Positions 63,254 to 64,000 of a stretch of DNA of 64,000 nucleotides are shown in pieces. Source of the DNA: Ruminococcus sp. (GTDB lineage Bacteria > Bacillota > Clostridia > Oscillospirales > Ruminococcaceae). The translations under genes and the position numbers were made by a program. Every line of letters starts with the position of its first letter. The first letter of the stretch is position 1. The stretch spans positions 35,298 to 99,297 of the forward strand of contig JAFRXL010000001.1 of assembly GCA_017441505.1 (NCBI GenBank), given 5' to 3'. Under the pieces are notes generated by a model, which was not told the origin of the DNA, made no database searches, and was given only the letters and a program-made list of their open reading frames with translations.

Positions 63254-63282
63254 TTGACAAAATCCGGTGTATAAAGTATAAT
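63254..63282 (+). promoter_or_regulatory. Consensus sigma-A promoter
   Basis: TTGACA, a 17-base spacer, TATAAT: full consensus. It serves the small membrane protein starting at 63337. Confidence 0.78.
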
Positions 63283-63336
63283 AATCTCAGTGGAGTCAGA
63301 AGCTCTGCGAATATTATGTTATAGGGGGGAACAGAA

Positions 63337-63828
63337 TTGGCAAAAAATAATGCTGGTGACAAAGAGTTGGAGAAGATCTATAAAGAGCTTCGTGATGCAA
63401 ACCTAAGTTCAGGCAGTAAATACGGCAGCAGTCATTCCGGCAGTGACCGTAATGAAGGTGGGGACCTTTTGAAGTTTTTTGTTGGTCTGCTAATGCTTGG
63501 CGGCGGATTATTTATGATATTCAATAATCTCACCGTTTCGAGTACTTGGGGCGGAGGAGGATATTTCTTCCATATAGGTTCGTTCCATCTTCCGAATGGT
63601 ATGATAATGCTTCCTATGATAGCCGGTATCGGAATGCTCTTCCTCATGGACAGGAAGATATTTGGCTGGATAGTGCTGAGTATAGGAATAGTGATAGTCC
63701 TTTTGAGCGTCCTGCTTACGACAAGGCTGCACTGGAGAAGCACATCAGCTTATGTATTTGTAATAATGTTTGGTATGGTAGCCGCAGGTGCCGGAATGGT
63801 ACTGAAGGAGCTGTTCCGAAAAAGGTAG
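63337..63828 (+). CDS. Small four-helix membrane protein, unknown
   Basis: Not recognised. 163 residues: a hydrophilic, Ser/Gly-rich start (about 1-42), then four hydrophobic segments (about 44-63, 85-103, 106-126, 136-155). A WGGGGYFFHIGSFHLPNGM loop between the first two is probably outside the membrane. Starts at TTG with GGGGGG ahead. Its full-consensus promoter suggests high expression. Confidence 0.68.
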   Translation: MAKNNAGDKELEKIYKELRDANLSSGSKYGSSHSGSDRNEGGDLLKFFVGLLMLGGGLFMIFNNLTVSSTWGGGGYFFHIGSFHLPNGMIMLPMIAGIGMLFLMDRKIFGWIVLSIGIVIVLLSVLLTTRLHWRSTSAYVFVIMFGMVAAGAGMVLKELFRKR

Positions 63829-63839
63829 ATGATATTATT

Positions 63840-63864
63840 AATGCCGCACTGAATGTGCGGCATT
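63840..63864 (+). terminator. Hairpin after the small membrane protein gene
   Basis: A perfect 10-bp stem, AATGCCGCAC with GTGCGGCATT, and a 5-base loop. No T-run follows directly; it may belong to the end of the insertion element rather than to the gene. Confidence 0.5.
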
Positions 63865-63875
63865 CAGTCTGTCGA

Positions 63876-63905
63876 AAAAGTCCAGTGCCGCACTGGACTT
63901 TTTTC
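63876..63905 (+). terminator. Strong terminator-type hairpin near the IS end
   Basis: A perfect 12-bp stem, AAAAGTCCAGTG with CACTGGACTTTT, loop CCG, with T-run. Hairpins of this kind just inside an insertion sequence block read-in from outside promoters. Confidence 0.65.
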
Positions 63906-63950
63906 AATGTAATGTGGTAAAATAGAAAAGAAGAAGGGAGCTGAGCGAAG

Positions 63951-64000
63951 ATGCTGAGAGAAAACAAAGCAGAGCGAGAGCAGATGGAAATGGTATGTAT
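63951..64000 (+). CDS. IS1182-family transposase, N-terminal fragment
   Basis: Only the first 16 codons are in the window: MLRENKAEREQMEMVC. That opening is typical of IS1182-family DDE transposases in Clostridia. GAAGGGAG lies about 13 bases upstream. The rest of the gene continues past the edge. Confidence 0.62.
   Translation, partial: MLRENKAEREQMEMVC

Larger units (their letters stand above)
63840..64000 (+). mobile_element. Left end of an IS1182-type insertion sequence, cut by the window edge
   Basis: The two hairpins, a TAAAAT -10-like box at about 63919 and the transposase start fit the left end of an IS. The exact boundary and terminal inverted repeat cannot be set, because the right end is outside the window. 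Confidence 0.5.

Overview
The window looks like chromosomal DNA from a cellulosome-type, plant-fibre-degrading Ruminococcus (R. flavefaciens/R. albus-like Clostridia). The main reasons are three proteins with dockerin modules (a GH43/esterase enzyme, a pectate-lyase-like enzyme and an anti-sigma/EF-hand protein). They sit among typical low-GC Firmicutes housekeeping clusters: miaA-hfq, sepF-ylmH-divIVA-ileS-lspA-rluD, a T-box-controlled trp operon and nifS-nifU. The genus is inferred from gene content and protein style, not from a marker gene. No tRNA, rRNA or CRISPR array was seen.

Layout. 1-10.7 kb: housekeeping run on the + strand (miaA, hfq, a HlyD-like protein, yggS, sepF, ylmH, divIVA, ileS, lspA, rluD, HAD phosphatase). 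10.8-14.3 kb: an XRE regulator, a split transketolase and a cysteine synthase. 14.3-19.5 kb: a sugar locus (GH36 alpha-galactosidase, GPH symporter, TetR) facing an unrecognised GT-B-like gene across a symmetrical pair of overlapping promoters. 19.6-21.4 kb: first ECF sigma/anti-sigma pair. 21.5-26.3 kb: a divergent peptide deformylase, an SLC13-like transporter, a membrane-anchored BECR-like protein, a propeptide-type lipoprotein and uvrC. A candidate structured RNA follows. 26.6-35.3 kb: a two-gene surface unit ending in a 2565-residue VWA/Ig/transglutaminase-like protein. 35.4-38.2 kb: second sigma/anti-sigma unit, in which the anti-sigma ORF runs in frame into a secreted dockerin protein that has its own ribosome binding site and signal peptide. 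38.3-41.9 kb: GtrA protein and a GH43-CBM6-CBM-dockerin-CE1 enzyme. 42.0-44.1 kb: an acyl carrier protein/FkbH pair. 44.1-48.9 kb: Trp T-box and trpEGDCF without trpBA. 49-50.7 kb: nifS-nifU. 50.8-56.3 kb: minus-strand operon with proBA. 56.6-60.5 kb: dockerin-bearing pectate-lyase-like enzyme, a palindromic repeat and a lipoprotein with a cohesin-like but rearranged C-terminus. 60.6-64 kb: glgB, TetR, a small membrane protein and the start of an IS1182-type transposase at the right edge.

How it fits together. The accessory genes describe a cell that senses polysaccharide outside the membrane (sigma/anti-sigma pairs), secretes dockerin enzymes against arabinoxylan and pectin, displays large surface proteins, imports galactosides and stores glucan (glgB). 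The most interesting items are the fused or dual-start anti-sigma/dockerin gene, the unidentified RNA after uvrC, the giant surface protein with a Cys-less transglutaminase-like core, the face-to-face TetR promoters, and the cohesin-like lipoprotein beside a dockerin enzyme. All calls rest on reading the sequence; no database search was run.
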